Positions 8,562 through 16,643 of a stretch of DNA of 64,000 nt are shown in pieces. The DNA lies in NCBI GenBank assembly GCA_900315675.1, contig OMZY01000011.1, positions 33,713 to 97,712 of the forward strand, read 5' to 3'. This stretch comes from an uncultured Eubacteriales bacterium. Lineage in GTDB: Bacteria; Bacillota; Clostridia; Christensenellales; Aristaeellaceae. The notes beneath the pieces are model-generated. The model saw nothing but the letters and a program-made list of their open reading frames with translations. It was not told the origin of the DNA and did not search any database. The translations under genes and the position numbers were made by a program. Every line of letters begins with the position of its first letter. Position 1 is the stretch's first letter.

Positions 8562-9653
8562 TTACCAGAAGGAGAAAAACCATCCGGCCAGCGGTGAAAG
8601 AACGATCATGATGATTGAGAAAGTGAAACTCTCAATGGAGATGAGCGTAGCCCGCTGTTCGGAAGGGAACATGTCCTGCAGCCGCGTGTTGGTGCGTACC
8701 TGCAGGGCGTCGTCCGCCAGCGCGGCAATAAAGCCGCCGGCGGTCATCAGCAGGGGAATCCCGCTGTGTTCCAGACCGATACCGGCCAGTACAAGGATTC
8801 CGGTGACGGCAAAGATTGTCCGGTAGCTTTTCTTTTTGAAACGGAGAATGATCCGGGCACCGATAATGCCGCCCAGCTGCATCACAAACAGTGCCGGGCC
8901 GAGCCACTGATCCGGAATACCGGCAGCGGGCAGTTTGGCCTGCAGGAAGAACAGCAGGAGGATATCCGCGGCACCGATCAGGGAATTGGTCATCATCAGC
9001 AGGAATGCCCGGGTTTCCTTTTTCAGAAAGCGCAGGCTGTCCCGGAAACAGTTCAGCAGGGCATTCGGGGCGGAAACGGAAGCGGAGCGGGCGTTGTCCG
9101 ACCGGACTTCCTCCAGGGAAAACAGGAGGAAAAGCTGGATCAGGCAGGTTATGATTCCTGTGGCATAGGCAATCCGGTAGCCGATAATCAGGGCAAATCC
9201 CGCGCACAGGGTGGAAATGCCGCTGCACAGCCGGTAGATAATCAGCTGAGTGGATTCGTACCGGTCGTAGACCTGCTCCTGCCCGGCTGATTTGAGTGAA
9301 TCATAGGCGAGGGCTTCGCCGGAACCGGAGGCAAAACTGTCACAGACCGCGTAGAGCGCGATGGAGAGACAGACCAGGGCCAGGTTGTTGGAAAGGATCA
9401 TGACAGCTCCGGCCAGGATGTGAATCAGGGTGCTGATGATCAGCATCTTTTTTCTTCCGTATACATCCGCCAGGGTGCCGGAGGGAATCTCCATCAGCAG
9501 ACTGGCGGCGTGGTAGGCGGTTTCCGCCAGGCCGATCTCCACCAGGGAGAAGCCGCGGGAGGCCAGGATAGCGACCCAGGCGCCGGTCAGGGACAGATTG
9601 CCGAGTATGGATGAAGCATAAAGCTTGCGAATCTGATTTTTGATTTTGGACAT
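8562..9653 (-). CDS. MFS transporter, probable drug exporter
   Basis: A 363-residue major facilitator with about 11-12 helices, slightly short for the family. The helix 2-3 loop carries the MFS motif A pattern (GTLADVYGRKKM). The N-terminus and the MEIPSGTLADVYGR stretch match the MFS subgroup common in Bacillota, often annotated as drug efflux. The substrate is unknown. The start is fixed by an AAGGAG site 8 bases upstream. That site is buried in a 9-bp hairpin and follows a leader reading frame plus an internal terminator, an arrangement known from antibiotic-inducible resistance genes. Confidence 0.88.
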   Translation of the reverse strand: MSKIKNQIRKLYASSILGNLSLTGAWVAILASRGFSLVEIGLAETAYHAASLLMEIPSGTLADVYGRKKMLIISTLIHILAGAVMILSNNLALVCLSIALYAVCDSFASGSGEALAYDSLKSAGQEQVYDRYESTQLIIYRLCSGISTLCAGFALIIGYRIAYATGIITCLIQLFLLFSLEEVRSDNARSASVSAPNALLNCFRDSLRFLKKETRAFLLMMTNSLIGAADILLLFFLQAKLPAAGIPDQWLGPALFVMQLGGIIGARIILRFKKKSYRTIFAVTGILVLAGIGLEHSGIPLLMTAGGFIAALADDALQVRTNTRLQDMFPSEQRATLISIESFTFSIIMIVLSPLAGWFFSFW

Positions 9654-9661
9654 AAAAATAA

Positions 9662-9692
9662 CTCCTTAACGTTGATTTTACTGGTTAAGGAG
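9662..9692 (-). promoter_or_regulatory. Hairpin sequestering the MFS ribosome binding site
   Basis: A perfect 9-bp inverted repeat (9692-9684 with 9670-9662 on the minus strand, 13-base loop) contains the whole AAGGAG site of the MFS gene in its 3' arm. If it forms in the mRNA it would hide the site from ribosomes. Confidence 0.75.
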
Positions 9693-9741
9693 AACATACA
9701 CCAGAGAACCGGTTATGAAGTGACGGATGTCAGCGCCGGCT

Positions 9742-9786
9742 AAAAAAAGGTATACTTCCCCCTTACAGGGAAGTCATTACGCCTTT
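9742..9786 (-). terminator. Candidate attenuator overlapping the end of the leader reading frame
   Basis: On the minus strand AAAGG (9786-9782) pairs with CCTTT (9750-9746), and ACTTCCC (9774-9768) pairs with GGGAAGT (9760-9754). An asymmetric internal loop separates the two helices, and TTTT follows at 9745-9742. The 5' arm lies inside the last codons of the 18-codon leader, so a ribosome paused there would block the terminator. Confidence 0.65.
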
Positions 9787-9819
9787 AAACAGCAGCACAC
9801 CGATCATCTTCCAGAGCAT
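9763..9819 (-). CDS. 18-residue leader peptide upstream of the MFS gene
   Basis: A reading frame of 18 codons encodes MLWKMIGVLLFKGVMTSL. It begins 9 bases after a perfect AGGAGG site (9834-9829), one of the best ribosome sites in the window. It ends 109 bases before the MFS start. Its 3' half forms the 5' arm of an intrinsic terminator. Peptides in this setting usually act in cis, sensing ribosome-targeting drugs by stalling. A small independent membrane peptide is the alternative. The frame and site are seen; the role is inferred. Confidence 0.6.
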   Translation of the reverse strand: MLWKMIGVLLFKGVMTSL

Positions 9820-9845
9820 GAAACCGATCCTCCTTTTATGATATA

Positions 9846-9874
9846 AGCCTACCCCCGCGGGCGGGTTTTGTCAA
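9846..9874 (-). promoter_or_regulatory. Possible promoter of the MFS leader transcript
   Basis: A perfect TTGACA at 9874-9869 on the minus strand is followed after 17 bases by a weak TAGGCT (9851-9846). A TATATC lies a few bases further on. The start point would fall just before the leader ribosome site. Confidence 0.4.
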
Positions 9875-9956
9875 CTGCTGTGATGCGATTTCGCGGAACC
9901 GGGTGTGTGCGCAGAGGCTCTTTCCGGACTGTGTTCCGGAGAGGGCCCGGTTTGTT

Positions 9957-9986
9957 TTGACGGAGACTTTTCGCATATGCTATCAT
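9957..9986 (+). promoter_or_regulatory. Promoter of the CotH-domain gene
   Basis: TTGACG (9957-9962), an 18-base spacer and TATCAT (9981-9986) lie about 45 bases upstream of the start. The rest of 9851-9956 shows only short GC-rich inverted repeats. Confidence 0.55.
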
Positions 9987-10030
9987 TATTATAAATAGAT
10001 ACAGTACAGATGAAAGCACGGGGTATACGG

Positions 10031-11365
10031 ATGAAACGGCTGATCATGATCCTGTTTCTGGTTTTACTGGCGGTGATCTGGACGGGATGCGCACTCTCTG
10101 AAGAGGTTGGAGCGGGAAAAGAGCATCCCTGCATTCATATTGTCACAGAGGAGGGGCGGCCTGTTCTGTCCCGGGAAACCTATGTCCCGGCGACTATCAC
10201 AGTGTTCAATTGCGACGAAGCCTATGAGCTGACCGCAGAATGCGGGATCCGTGTGCGCGGCAATTCCACCGCGGAACAGGGGGAGGAAAAACCCTACCGG
10301 ATCCGTTTTGAAAAGAAACAGAACATGCTGGGCCTGCATAACGGCCTGAAGTACCGGAACTGGGTGCTGCTGCGGACCTACTGGCATCTCTGCCCGGACT
10401 ATATGGGCTTCCGGCTGGCGGAAACCATCTTTGAGGGGAAGTATTACAGCAGCGACTGTATGTTCGTGAACCTCTACCTGAACGGAAAGGACCTGGGCAT
10501 CTATCTCCTGTGCGAACAGAACCAGGCGGCCCGGGACAGGATGGACGTCTATGAGCCGGAGGAGGGGGAAACCCGGACAGAGATCGGCTATCTGCTGGAG
10601 ATGGACAACTATCCGGATGATGAGCATCCCGGTTTCGGCATTGGCGAAAAACCGTATGTGGAAGACATTGCCGGACGCAAGCGCGTGGTGAAGGGAACGT
10701 ATTACGCGATCAAAAGCGACGTGCAGGATGAAAAGCAGGAACAGTATATTGAAAAATGGCTGAAGGGTGTTTACAGCGTGCTGTACGAAGCGGCGGCCAA
10801 CGGGGAGGCTGTACGGCTGGATGAGGAACTGCGGCCGGTGCCGGCGGAGAACCTGACAGCCTTTGAGGCGGTGAATGAGCTGCTGGATCTGGAATCCCTG
10901 GCGGATATGCTGATTCTGGAGGAGCTGGTTCAGAATTACGACGTGGGCGCCGGCAGTTTCTATATGGCGATTGATTTCTCCGCTGACAGCCGGTATAAGA
11001 AACTGACATTCCTGGGCCCCTGGGATCTCAGCTGGGGGTATATAGAACCACCGGACGGCGGGTTTTACGCAGGCACTTTCCAGAATCATATCCAGGGAAT
11101 GGATAATTCCAACCCCTGGTTTGTGCTGGCCATGAAGCTGGAGGGATTCCGGTCCATTGTGAGAGAAAGGTGGAAAGCATTGTCCGGCAGCGGCGTGCTG
11201 ACGGAGACCACCCGGCAGGTGCTGGCGGACATTGAAGACCTGGCCGGTGACCTGGGAGAGGAAAACGCAGGCAAGCTGACGGAAGGAAAAAAGATCGTGG
11301 ATTATGTCAATGCCCGGATCCGCTGGCTTGACGGGCAGTGGAACGCGGAGGACGGAACCGTCTGA
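10031..11365 (+). CDS. CotH kinase family protein, exported
   Basis: A 444-residue protein with an N-terminal signal segment (about residues 3-18) ending WTGCALSE. The cysteine context is only partly lipobox-like. The body matches CotH: GNSTAEQGEEKPYRIRFEKK, then LLRTYWHLCPDYMGFRLAE, and an acidic FLGPWDLSWGY near the C-terminus that corresponds to the metal-binding aspartate region. CotH proteins are atypical protein kinases first known from spore coats, but many are extracellular proteins of other Clostridia and some attach to cellulosomes. An in-frame ATG at 10010 is possible, but the start at 10031 puts the signal peptide at the N-terminus. It has its own promoter and is followed by the GH3 gene. 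Confidence 0.82.
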   Translation: MKRLIMILFLVLLAVIWTGCALSEEVGAGKEHPCIHIVTEEGRPVLSRETYVPATITVFNCDEAYELTAECGIRVRGNSTAEQGEEKPYRIRFEKKQNMLGLHNGLKYRNWVLLRTYWHLCPDYMGFRLAETIFEGKYYSSDCMFVNLYLNGKDLGIYLLCEQNQAARDRMDVYEPEEGETRTEIGYLLEMDNYPDDEHPGFGIGEKPYVEDIAGRKRVVKGTYYAIKSDVQDEKQEQYIEKWLKGVYSVLYEAAANGEAVRLDEELRPVPAENLTAFEAVNELLDLESLADMLILEELVQNYDVGAGSFYMAIDFSADSRYKKLTFLGPWDLSWGYIEPPDGGFYAGTFQNHIQGMDNSNPWFVLAMKLEGFRSIVRERWKALSGSGVLTETTRQVLADIEDLAGDLGEENAGKLTEGKKIVDYVNARIRWLDGQWNAEDGTV

Positions 11366-11448
11366 CAGGTTTTCCCGAAGATGCATTGCCGGCAGAAATA
11401 CAACAGGCAAAAAAGCGAGACAAACCAAACGAAAAGGAGAATGAACAA

Positions 11449-13713
11449 ATGGACATCAAGGCGCTGGTTTCACAGATGACCCTGGAGGAGAAGGCCGGTC
11501 TTTGCTCCGGCGATGATTTCTGGCATACCAAAGCCGTGGAGCGGCTGGGGATTCCGCGGACCATGGTCAGCGACGGGCCGCACGGACTGCGCAAGCAGGA
11601 TGACAAGGCGGATCATCTGGGGATCAATGACAGTATCAAAGCGGTCTGTTTTCCCGCGGCCTGCGCGACGGCGGCTTCCTTTGATCCGGACCTGATCCGC
11701 AGGATGGGCGAGGCCATCGGGGACAGCTGCCAGCATGAGCAGGTTTCGGTGGTGCTGGGGCCGGCAGTGAACATCAAGCGCAGCCCCCTGTGCGGCCGCA
11801 ACTTTGAATATTTCTCTGAGGATCCCTATCTGGCCGGCCGGATGGCAACGGCAATGATCCAGGGTGTTCAGAGCCGGAATGTGGGAACCAGCATCAAGCA
11901 TTTTGCCCTGAACAGCCAGGAACACCGCCGGATGAGCTCCTCTTCCGAAGCGGATGAACGGACGATCCGGGAAATCTATTTCCCTGCCTTTGAGATGGCG
12001 GTGAAGGAAGCGGACCCCTGGACAGTGATGTGTTCCTATAACCGGATCAACGGTGTTTATGCTTCGGAAGACCCCTGGCTCCTGACGGATGTGCTCCGGA
12101 AGGAATGGGGTTTCAGGGGATACGTGATGTCCGACTGGGGCGCGGTGTCCGACCGCGTAGCCGGCGTCGCGGCGGGGCTGGACCTGGAAATGCCTTCTTC
12201 CGGCGGAGTCAACGACCGGAAGATTGTGGAGGCTGTCAAAGCAGGAAAACTGGATGAAAATCTGGTGGACCAGGCCTGCGAGCGGATCCTGAAGATTGTG
12301 TACCGGTACCTGGAAAAAGCGAAGCCGGACACTCCCTGGGATCAGGAAGCCCAGCACGCGCTGGCGGCGGATATAGCCGCGGAGTGCATGGTGCTGCTGA
12401 AGAATGAGGATGACTTGCTGCCGCTGAACAAAGAGGATGAAATCGCCTTCATCGGCGAATTTGCGCAGAAGCCCCGGTATCAGGGCGGCGGGAGCAGCCA
12501 TATCAACAGCTTCAGGACAACCGGCGCGCTGGAAGCGGCAAAGGACCTGAATATTACCTTTGCCCGTGGTTATTCTGTCGCGAAGGACGAGGCGACGGAC
12601 GCGGAGATCGCGGAAGCCGTGGCGGCCGCGAAGAAGGCGAAAGCGGCTGTAGTGTTTGCCGGTCTGCCTGACTCCTATGAGTCCGAAGGCTATGACCGGA
12701 CGCACCTGCGGATGCCGGACTGCCAGAACAGACTGATTGAAGCGGTGGCAGAGGCCAATCCCAACACCGTGGTGGTGCTGCATAACGGCGCGCCGGTGGA
12801 GATGCCCTGGATCGGAAAGGTGAAGGCCGTGCTGGAAGCCTATCTGGGCGGCCAGGCGGTGGGCGAGGCTGCCGTGCGGGTGCTTTTCGGGGACGCGAAT
12901 CCCTGCGGACGCCTGCCGGAAACCTTCCCGCTGAAACTGGAGGATAATCCTTCCTACCTGTTCTACGGCGGGGAAGGCAATGTGACGGAATACCGGGAAG
13001 GCGTCTTTGTCGGCTACCGGTATTATGACAAAAAGAAAATGGAGGTACTGTTCCCTTTCGGGTACGGCCTGTCCTATACCACCTTTGAATACAGCAATCT
13101 GAAGCTCAGCGCGGATAAAATAAAGGATACGGAAACACTGACGGTCACCCTGACCGTGAAAAACACCGGCAGCCGCGCCGGCAAGACAGTGGTTCAGCTG
13201 TATGTGGGAGATCGGGAAAGCACGCCGATCCGCCCGGTACGGGAACTGAAGGGCTTCGCGAAGATTGCCCTGGTACCCGGCGAAAGCAAAGAGGTTTCCT
13301 TCACGCTGGATAAACGGAGTTTTGCTTACTGGAACGGACAGATCCATGACTGGCATGTGGAAACCGGCGTGTTTGACATCGAAGCGGGGGATTCCAGCCG
13401 GAATCTGCCGCTGAAGGCGGAGGTGACGGTGGAATCCACGGCGGAACTGCCCAGGCGTTATACCCTTAACAGTATCCTGATGGACATCATGGCGGATCCG
13501 AAGGCGGCGCCGCTGATGCGTGAGTTTATGCGGAAAACCAGGGAGACCTTCGGGCACAGTGAAAAGGAAGGCGAATCGGACGCCGCGAAGGAAGCCATAA
13601 CGGATGAGATGAACACGGCGATGATGAACTATATGCCCCTGCGGGGTGCCTTCAGCTTTGGCGGAACGTCGCCGGAAGAGGCGGAGGAGCTGCTGAAAAA
13701 GCTGAATCAGTAA
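11449..13713 (+). CDS. Glycoside hydrolase family 3, beta-glucosidase-like
   Basis: A 754-residue enzyme without signal peptide, so probably cytosolic. Domain order: the TIM-barrel-like GH3 N domain (about 1-320), with the KHF motif at 150-152 and the nucleophile Asp229 in YVMSDWG; the C domain (about 360-560); and a fibronectin-III-like domain (about 590-680) after FPFGYGLSYTTFEYSNL. A roughly 85-residue tail with no clear match follows. The family removes terminal beta-linked glucose, xylose or similar units. AAAGGAG precedes the ATG; upstream in-frame codons overlap the CotH-domain gene. It probably processes oligosaccharides taken up by neighbouring importers. Confidence 0.93.
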   Translation: MDIKALVSQMTLEEKAGLCSGDDFWHTKAVERLGIPRTMVSDGPHGLRKQDDKADHLGINDSIKAVCFPAACATAASFDPDLIRRMGEAIGDSCQHEQVSVVLGPAVNIKRSPLCGRNFEYFSEDPYLAGRMATAMIQGVQSRNVGTSIKHFALNSQEHRRMSSSSEADERTIREIYFPAFEMAVKEADPWTVMCSYNRINGVYASEDPWLLTDVLRKEWGFRGYVMSDWGAVSDRVAGVAAGLDLEMPSSGGVNDRKIVEAVKAGKLDENLVDQACERILKIVYRYLEKAKPDTPWDQEAQHALAADIAAECMVLLKNEDDLLPLNKEDEIAFIGEFAQKPRYQGGGSSHINSFRTTGALEAAKDLNITFARGYSVAKDEATDAEIAEAVAAAKKAKAAVVFAGLPDSYESEGYDRTHLRMPDCQNRLIEAVAEANPNTVVVLHNGAPVEMPWIGKVKAVLEAYLGGQAVGEAAVRVLFGDANPCGRLPETFPLKLEDNPSYLFYGGEGNVTEYREGVFVGYRYYDKKKMEVLFPFGYGLSYTTFEYSNLKLSADKIKDTETLTVTLTVKNTGSRAGKTVVQLYVGDRESTPIRPVRELKGFAKIALVPGESKEVSFTLDKRSFAYWNGQIHDWHVETGVFDIEAGDSSRNLPLKAEVTVESTAELPRRYTLNSILMDIMADPKAAPLMREFMRKTRETFGHSEKEGESDAAKEAITDEMNTAMMNYMPLRGAFSFGGTSPEEAEELLKKLNQ

Positions 13714-13750
13714 CCAAATCCGATACCACTATATATTGTGGTGTAATTTG

Positions 13751-13779
13751 AACCCGGAACGTCTGTTTCCGGGTTTTTT
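13751..13779 (+). terminator. Terminator after the GH3 gene
   Basis: A 9-bp stem (13751-13759 with 13767-13775) runs into a tract of six Ts. Confidence 0.88.
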
Positions 13780-13860
13780 CGTTGAATAGCTTGTATGGGA
13801 GGATCAAAATGAAACAAAACCGGAAAAAAACACACAAAAATACGAAAAAAAGCAAAAATT

Positions 13861-13878
13861 AACAAACGTTGGTTTACA
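13861..13878 (+). promoter_or_regulatory. LacI-type operator candidate upstream of the first sugar importer
   Basis: This site shares the core AAACGTTG with the operator candidate at 15602-15620 and is partly palindromic. It lies about 80 bases upstream of the promoter. The surrounding 13780-13955 is A-rich and holds no gene that I can see. Confidence 0.3.
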
Positions 13879-13955
13879 AGGGATGATAACGATACCATAG
13901 CCCCCCAAACATGTCTAAAAAGGGGAAGAATGCCCATAAAACCTACATTTTGTGC

Positions 13956-13984
13956 TTGCAAAAACAGGGGAAGGGGGGTATACT
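13956..13984 (+). promoter_or_regulatory. Promoter of the first sugar ABC importer operon
   Basis: TTGCAA (13956-13961), exactly 17 bases, and TATACT (13979-13984). The roughly 105-base untranslated leader that follows contains two small hairpins (14031-14048 and 14057-14075) just before the AAGGAGG ribosome site, possibly stabilising the 5' end. Confidence 0.75.
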
Positions 13985-14097
13985 GTTCATCGCTTAAGAG
14001 AAATCGAATTTGATGAATTACACTGTCGATAACAGCGAGTGCGCTGTTTGAGAATATTGCGGTTGCATGCCGCAAAATAAAAAGGAGGATACCCATC

Positions 14098-15465
14098 ATG
14101 AAAAAGGTCCTTTCCCTGGTCCTGGCTCTGGCTCTCGTGCTCGGCTGCATGAGCATCGCGACTGCTGAAGACGCCAAAATCAAACTGGTCGTTTATTCCT
14201 TCACCAACGAACTGCAGGGCATGATTGAGAAGTACTACGCTCCCAACCATCCTGAAATCGAGTTCGACTTCCAGATCTATCCGACCGACGGTGATGCTTA
14301 TACCACCAAGGTTGACACCCTGCTGGGCAGCGATGCCGCCAGCGACGAAGCTCCCGACATCTTCACTCTGGAAGCTGCTTTCGTGAAGCACTACGTCGAA
14401 ATGGACTGGACCGGTGATCTGAAAGACATCGGCTTCACCGACGAAGAACTGTCTGTTGCCTTCCCCGTGATGGCTCAGATTGGTCAGAATGCTGCCGGCG
14501 TCCAGAAGGGCCTGTCCTGGCAGTCCACCCCCGGCGTCCTGATGTATCGTGCCTCTCTGGCCGAGAAGTACCTGGGCGTGACCTCTCCTGAAGAAATGCA
14601 GGCGAAGGTTGCTGACTGGGATACCTTCCTCGAGACCGCTGAGGAACTGAAAGAGAAGTCTGAAGGCGCCTGCAAGATGGTCACCGGTTCCGGCGACATC
14701 TGGAACGCTTATCAGTATCAGCGCGCTGCTGGCTGGGTTGTCGATGGCAAGCTGAACATCGATGACGAGCTGCTCGACTTCGAAGAACTGGTTAAGACCA
14801 TGTATCAGGATGACCTGACCCAGAAGGCCAGTGCCTGGGGCGAGACCTGGTTCGCCGGTATGCAGGGCGTGAACGAAACGCTGTGCTACTTCCTGCCCAC
14901 CTGGGGTCTGCACTACACCCTGAAGCCCAACTGCGGCCAGGGCACCAACGACAAGATGACCGAAGAAGAACTGTCCACCTACAACCTTGAGAACGGCAAC
15001 GGCACCTATGGTGACTGGCGCATCACGGACGGCCCCGTGGCTTACAGCTGGGGCGGCACCTGGATGGGCGTGAACGCTGCGAAGGTTGCTACCGCGGACG
15101 ACGCCAAGAAGGCCGCTATGCACGACCTGATCAAGTTCTTCACCCTGGACGATGACTTCCTGACCCAGTATGCTGCTGACAGCGGCGACTTCGTGGGCAG
15201 CGCGAAGGCTGTGGAAACCATCCTGGCCAACGGCGGCACCCCGAACCCCTTCCTGGGCGGACAGGATCATTACGCCATCTTCGCCAAGGCTGCGGCTCTG
15301 GCTAACGGCGCTCTGATGAGCCAGTACGATGCCACCATCAACGACCTGTGGAGCAAGAACGTTACTTCTCCCTACGAGGCCGGTGAAATTGAAGACATCA
15401 ACGAAGCGATCGCGAACTTCAAGACCGCTGTTGCTGCTGCCATCAACACCATCACTGTGGAATAA
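14098..15465 (+). CDS. Sugar ABC transporter substrate-binding protein
   Basis: A 455-residue family-1 type solute-binding protein that captures an oligosaccharide outside the membrane and delivers it to the two permeases downstream. The signal peptide is about 22 residues, with an ATA-E type-I cleavage site; VLGC at 14-17 could alternatively act as a weak lipobox. Binding-protein features include the APDIFTLEAAFV and GTWMGVNAAKV stretches and a Trp/Tyr-rich body. Codon choice (GGC, GCT, CTG, AAG) looks like that of a highly expressed gene. A strong hairpin and a new promoter follow, so it can be made in excess over the permeases. Confidence 0.9.
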   Translation: MKKVLSLVLALALVLGCMSIATAEDAKIKLVVYSFTNELQGMIEKYYAPNHPEIEFDFQIYPTDGDAYTTKVDTLLGSDAASDEAPDIFTLEAAFVKHYVEMDWTGDLKDIGFTDEELSVAFPVMAQIGQNAAGVQKGLSWQSTPGVLMYRASLAEKYLGVTSPEEMQAKVADWDTFLETAEELKEKSEGACKMVTGSGDIWNAYQYQRAAGWVVDGKLNIDDELLDFEELVKTMYQDDLTQKASAWGETWFAGMQGVNETLCYFLPTWGLHYTLKPNCGQGTNDKMTEEELSTYNLENGNGTYGDWRITDGPVAYSWGGTWMGVNAAKVATADDAKKAAMHDLIKFFTLDDDFLTQYAADSGDFVGSAKAVETILANGGTPNPFLGGQDHYAIFAKAAALANGALMSQYDATINDLWSKNVTSPYEAGEIEDINEAIANFKTAVAAAINTITVE

Positions 15466-15504
15466 TTTATCCGCACAATAAGGTTGCTGAATAAGCAGTC
15501 TTGC

Positions 15505-15540
15505 GGGGCTGTCTCCTGCGAGGAGACAGCCCCGTTTCTT
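15505..15540 (+). terminator. Strong hairpin after the binding-protein gene
   Basis: A perfect 13-bp stem (15505-15517 with 15521-15533, 3-base loop) is followed by TTTCTT. It may terminate part of the transcription or protect the 3' end of the binding-protein mRNA. Confidence 0.75.
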
Positions 15541-15566
15541 GCCAGGAGAAAACTTTTTTGCTTTCT

Positions 15567-15620
15567 CTTGCGTAAGCGCTTATCAACGGGTTATTATAAT
15601 GTTATCAACGTTTACGCAAG
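15567..15620 (+). promoter_or_regulatory. Permease promoter flanked by two inverted operator copies
   Basis: CTTGCGTAAGCGCTTATCA (15567-15585) and the reverse complement of 15602-15620 agree at 15 of 19 positions. Their CG centres are 32 bp apart, close to three helical turns. Between them lies TATAAT (15595-15600) with an overlapping TATTAT; a TTGCGT in the left copy may serve as -35. The AAGCGCTT core equals the core of an ideal catabolite-response element, so CcpA or a local LacI-type repressor is the likely binder. The site lies in the 203-base gap before the first permease gene. Confidence 0.6.
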
Positions 15621-15668
15621 GGAAAGCGTTCTCTTGCTGTTTCTAAGACACAGAAAAGGGGTGGACGT

Positions 15669-16643
15669 ATGCAGGCTCAACCGGCGGTTAAGAAAAAGAT
15701 CAAATCCGTCAGCTACAGCCACTGGGGCTATTTCTTTATAGCGCCTTTCTTCATCGTATTCCTGATTTTCCAGCTGTACCCGATTTTCTTCACGTTCAGG
15801 ACGTCCCTGACGGACGCTATGGGATGGGAAAAAATCCTGAACAACAATATCATCGGCTTTAACAACTTCAAACAGCTGTTTGATTCAAACAGCCTGGTTT
15901 TCGGAAAATTCTGGGGTTCATTGGGGAACACCATGATCATGTGGTTCTTCAACTTCGTTCCTCAGCTGGGCTTCGCCCTGATCCTGGCCAGCTGGTTTAC
16001 TGACAGCCGGCTTCACCTGAAGGGCCAGGGTTTCTTCAAGACCACGATCTTCATGCCGAATATCATTACCGCTGCTACCATCGGTATGCTGTTCATGTCC
16101 CTGTTTGCTTTCCCGGTGGCGCCGATCAACACCTTCCTGCAGACTTCAGGCATTGTGAATATGCCCGTGAACTATTTCCGGTCTGTGGAATGGAGCCGCG
16201 GCCTGATTTCCTTCATCCAGTGGTGGATGTGGACCGGCAATACGATGATCATCATGATCGCCGGTATTTCCGGTATCAACCCCAGCCTGTTTGAAGCGGC
16301 GCTGGTGGACGGCTGCTCCAGCCGCCAGACCTTCTGGAAGATCACCCTGCCGCTGATCAAGCCCATCCTGGTCTACAACCTGACCACCTCTCTGGTCGGC
16401 GGTCTGACCATGTTCGACGTACCGCACATGATGACCCAGGGCGACCCGAACGAGACCACCAATACCGTGGCCCGGTTCATCTACACCCAGGGCTTCACCG
16501 GATCCCATAACTTCAACATGGCCAGCGCGGCTTCCATTGTGCTGTTCGGTATTATTATCATCGGCTCCCTGATCATCCGCTATGTGCTGAATGATCATGA
16601 ACCCAAGCCCGGTAAGGCTGCGAGGAAGGAGGCGATCAAATGA
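15669..16643 (+). CDS. Sugar ABC transporter permease (MalF-like)
   Basis: A 324-residue inner-membrane protein with six expected helices and a short cytosolic N-terminus. The EAA loop that docks the ATPase reads EAALVDGCSSRQTFWKITLP at about residues 212-231. It pairs with the next gene to form the translocation pore. No ATPase gene is present in the operon, so a shared MsmX-type ATPase encoded elsewhere is probably used. Its TGA overlaps the next start as ATGA. GGGG is the only ribosome-site-like sequence just upstream. Confidence 0.93.
   Translation: MQAQPAVKKKIKSVSYSHWGYFFIAPFFIVFLIFQLYPIFFTFRTSLTDAMGWEKILNNNIIGFNNFKQLFDSNSLVFGKFWGSLGNTMIMWFFNFVPQLGFALILASWFTDSRLHLKGQGFFKTTIFMPNIITAATIGMLFMSLFAFPVAPINTFLQTSGIVNMPVNYFRSVEWSRGLISFIQWWMWTGNTMIIMIAGISGINPSLFEAALVDGCSSRQTFWKITLPLIKPILVYNLTTSLVGGLTMFDVPHMMTQGDPNETTNTVARFIYTQGFTGSHNFNMASAASIVLFGIIIIGSLIIRYVLNDHEPKPGKAARKEAIK

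Noticed and set aside
9600-9697. A second possible leader frame starting at 9697 on the minus strand and running over the hairpin into the MFS gene
   Set aside because: It has no ribosome site and is out of frame with the MFS start; its codons are explained by the hairpin sequence. Kept only as an alternative.
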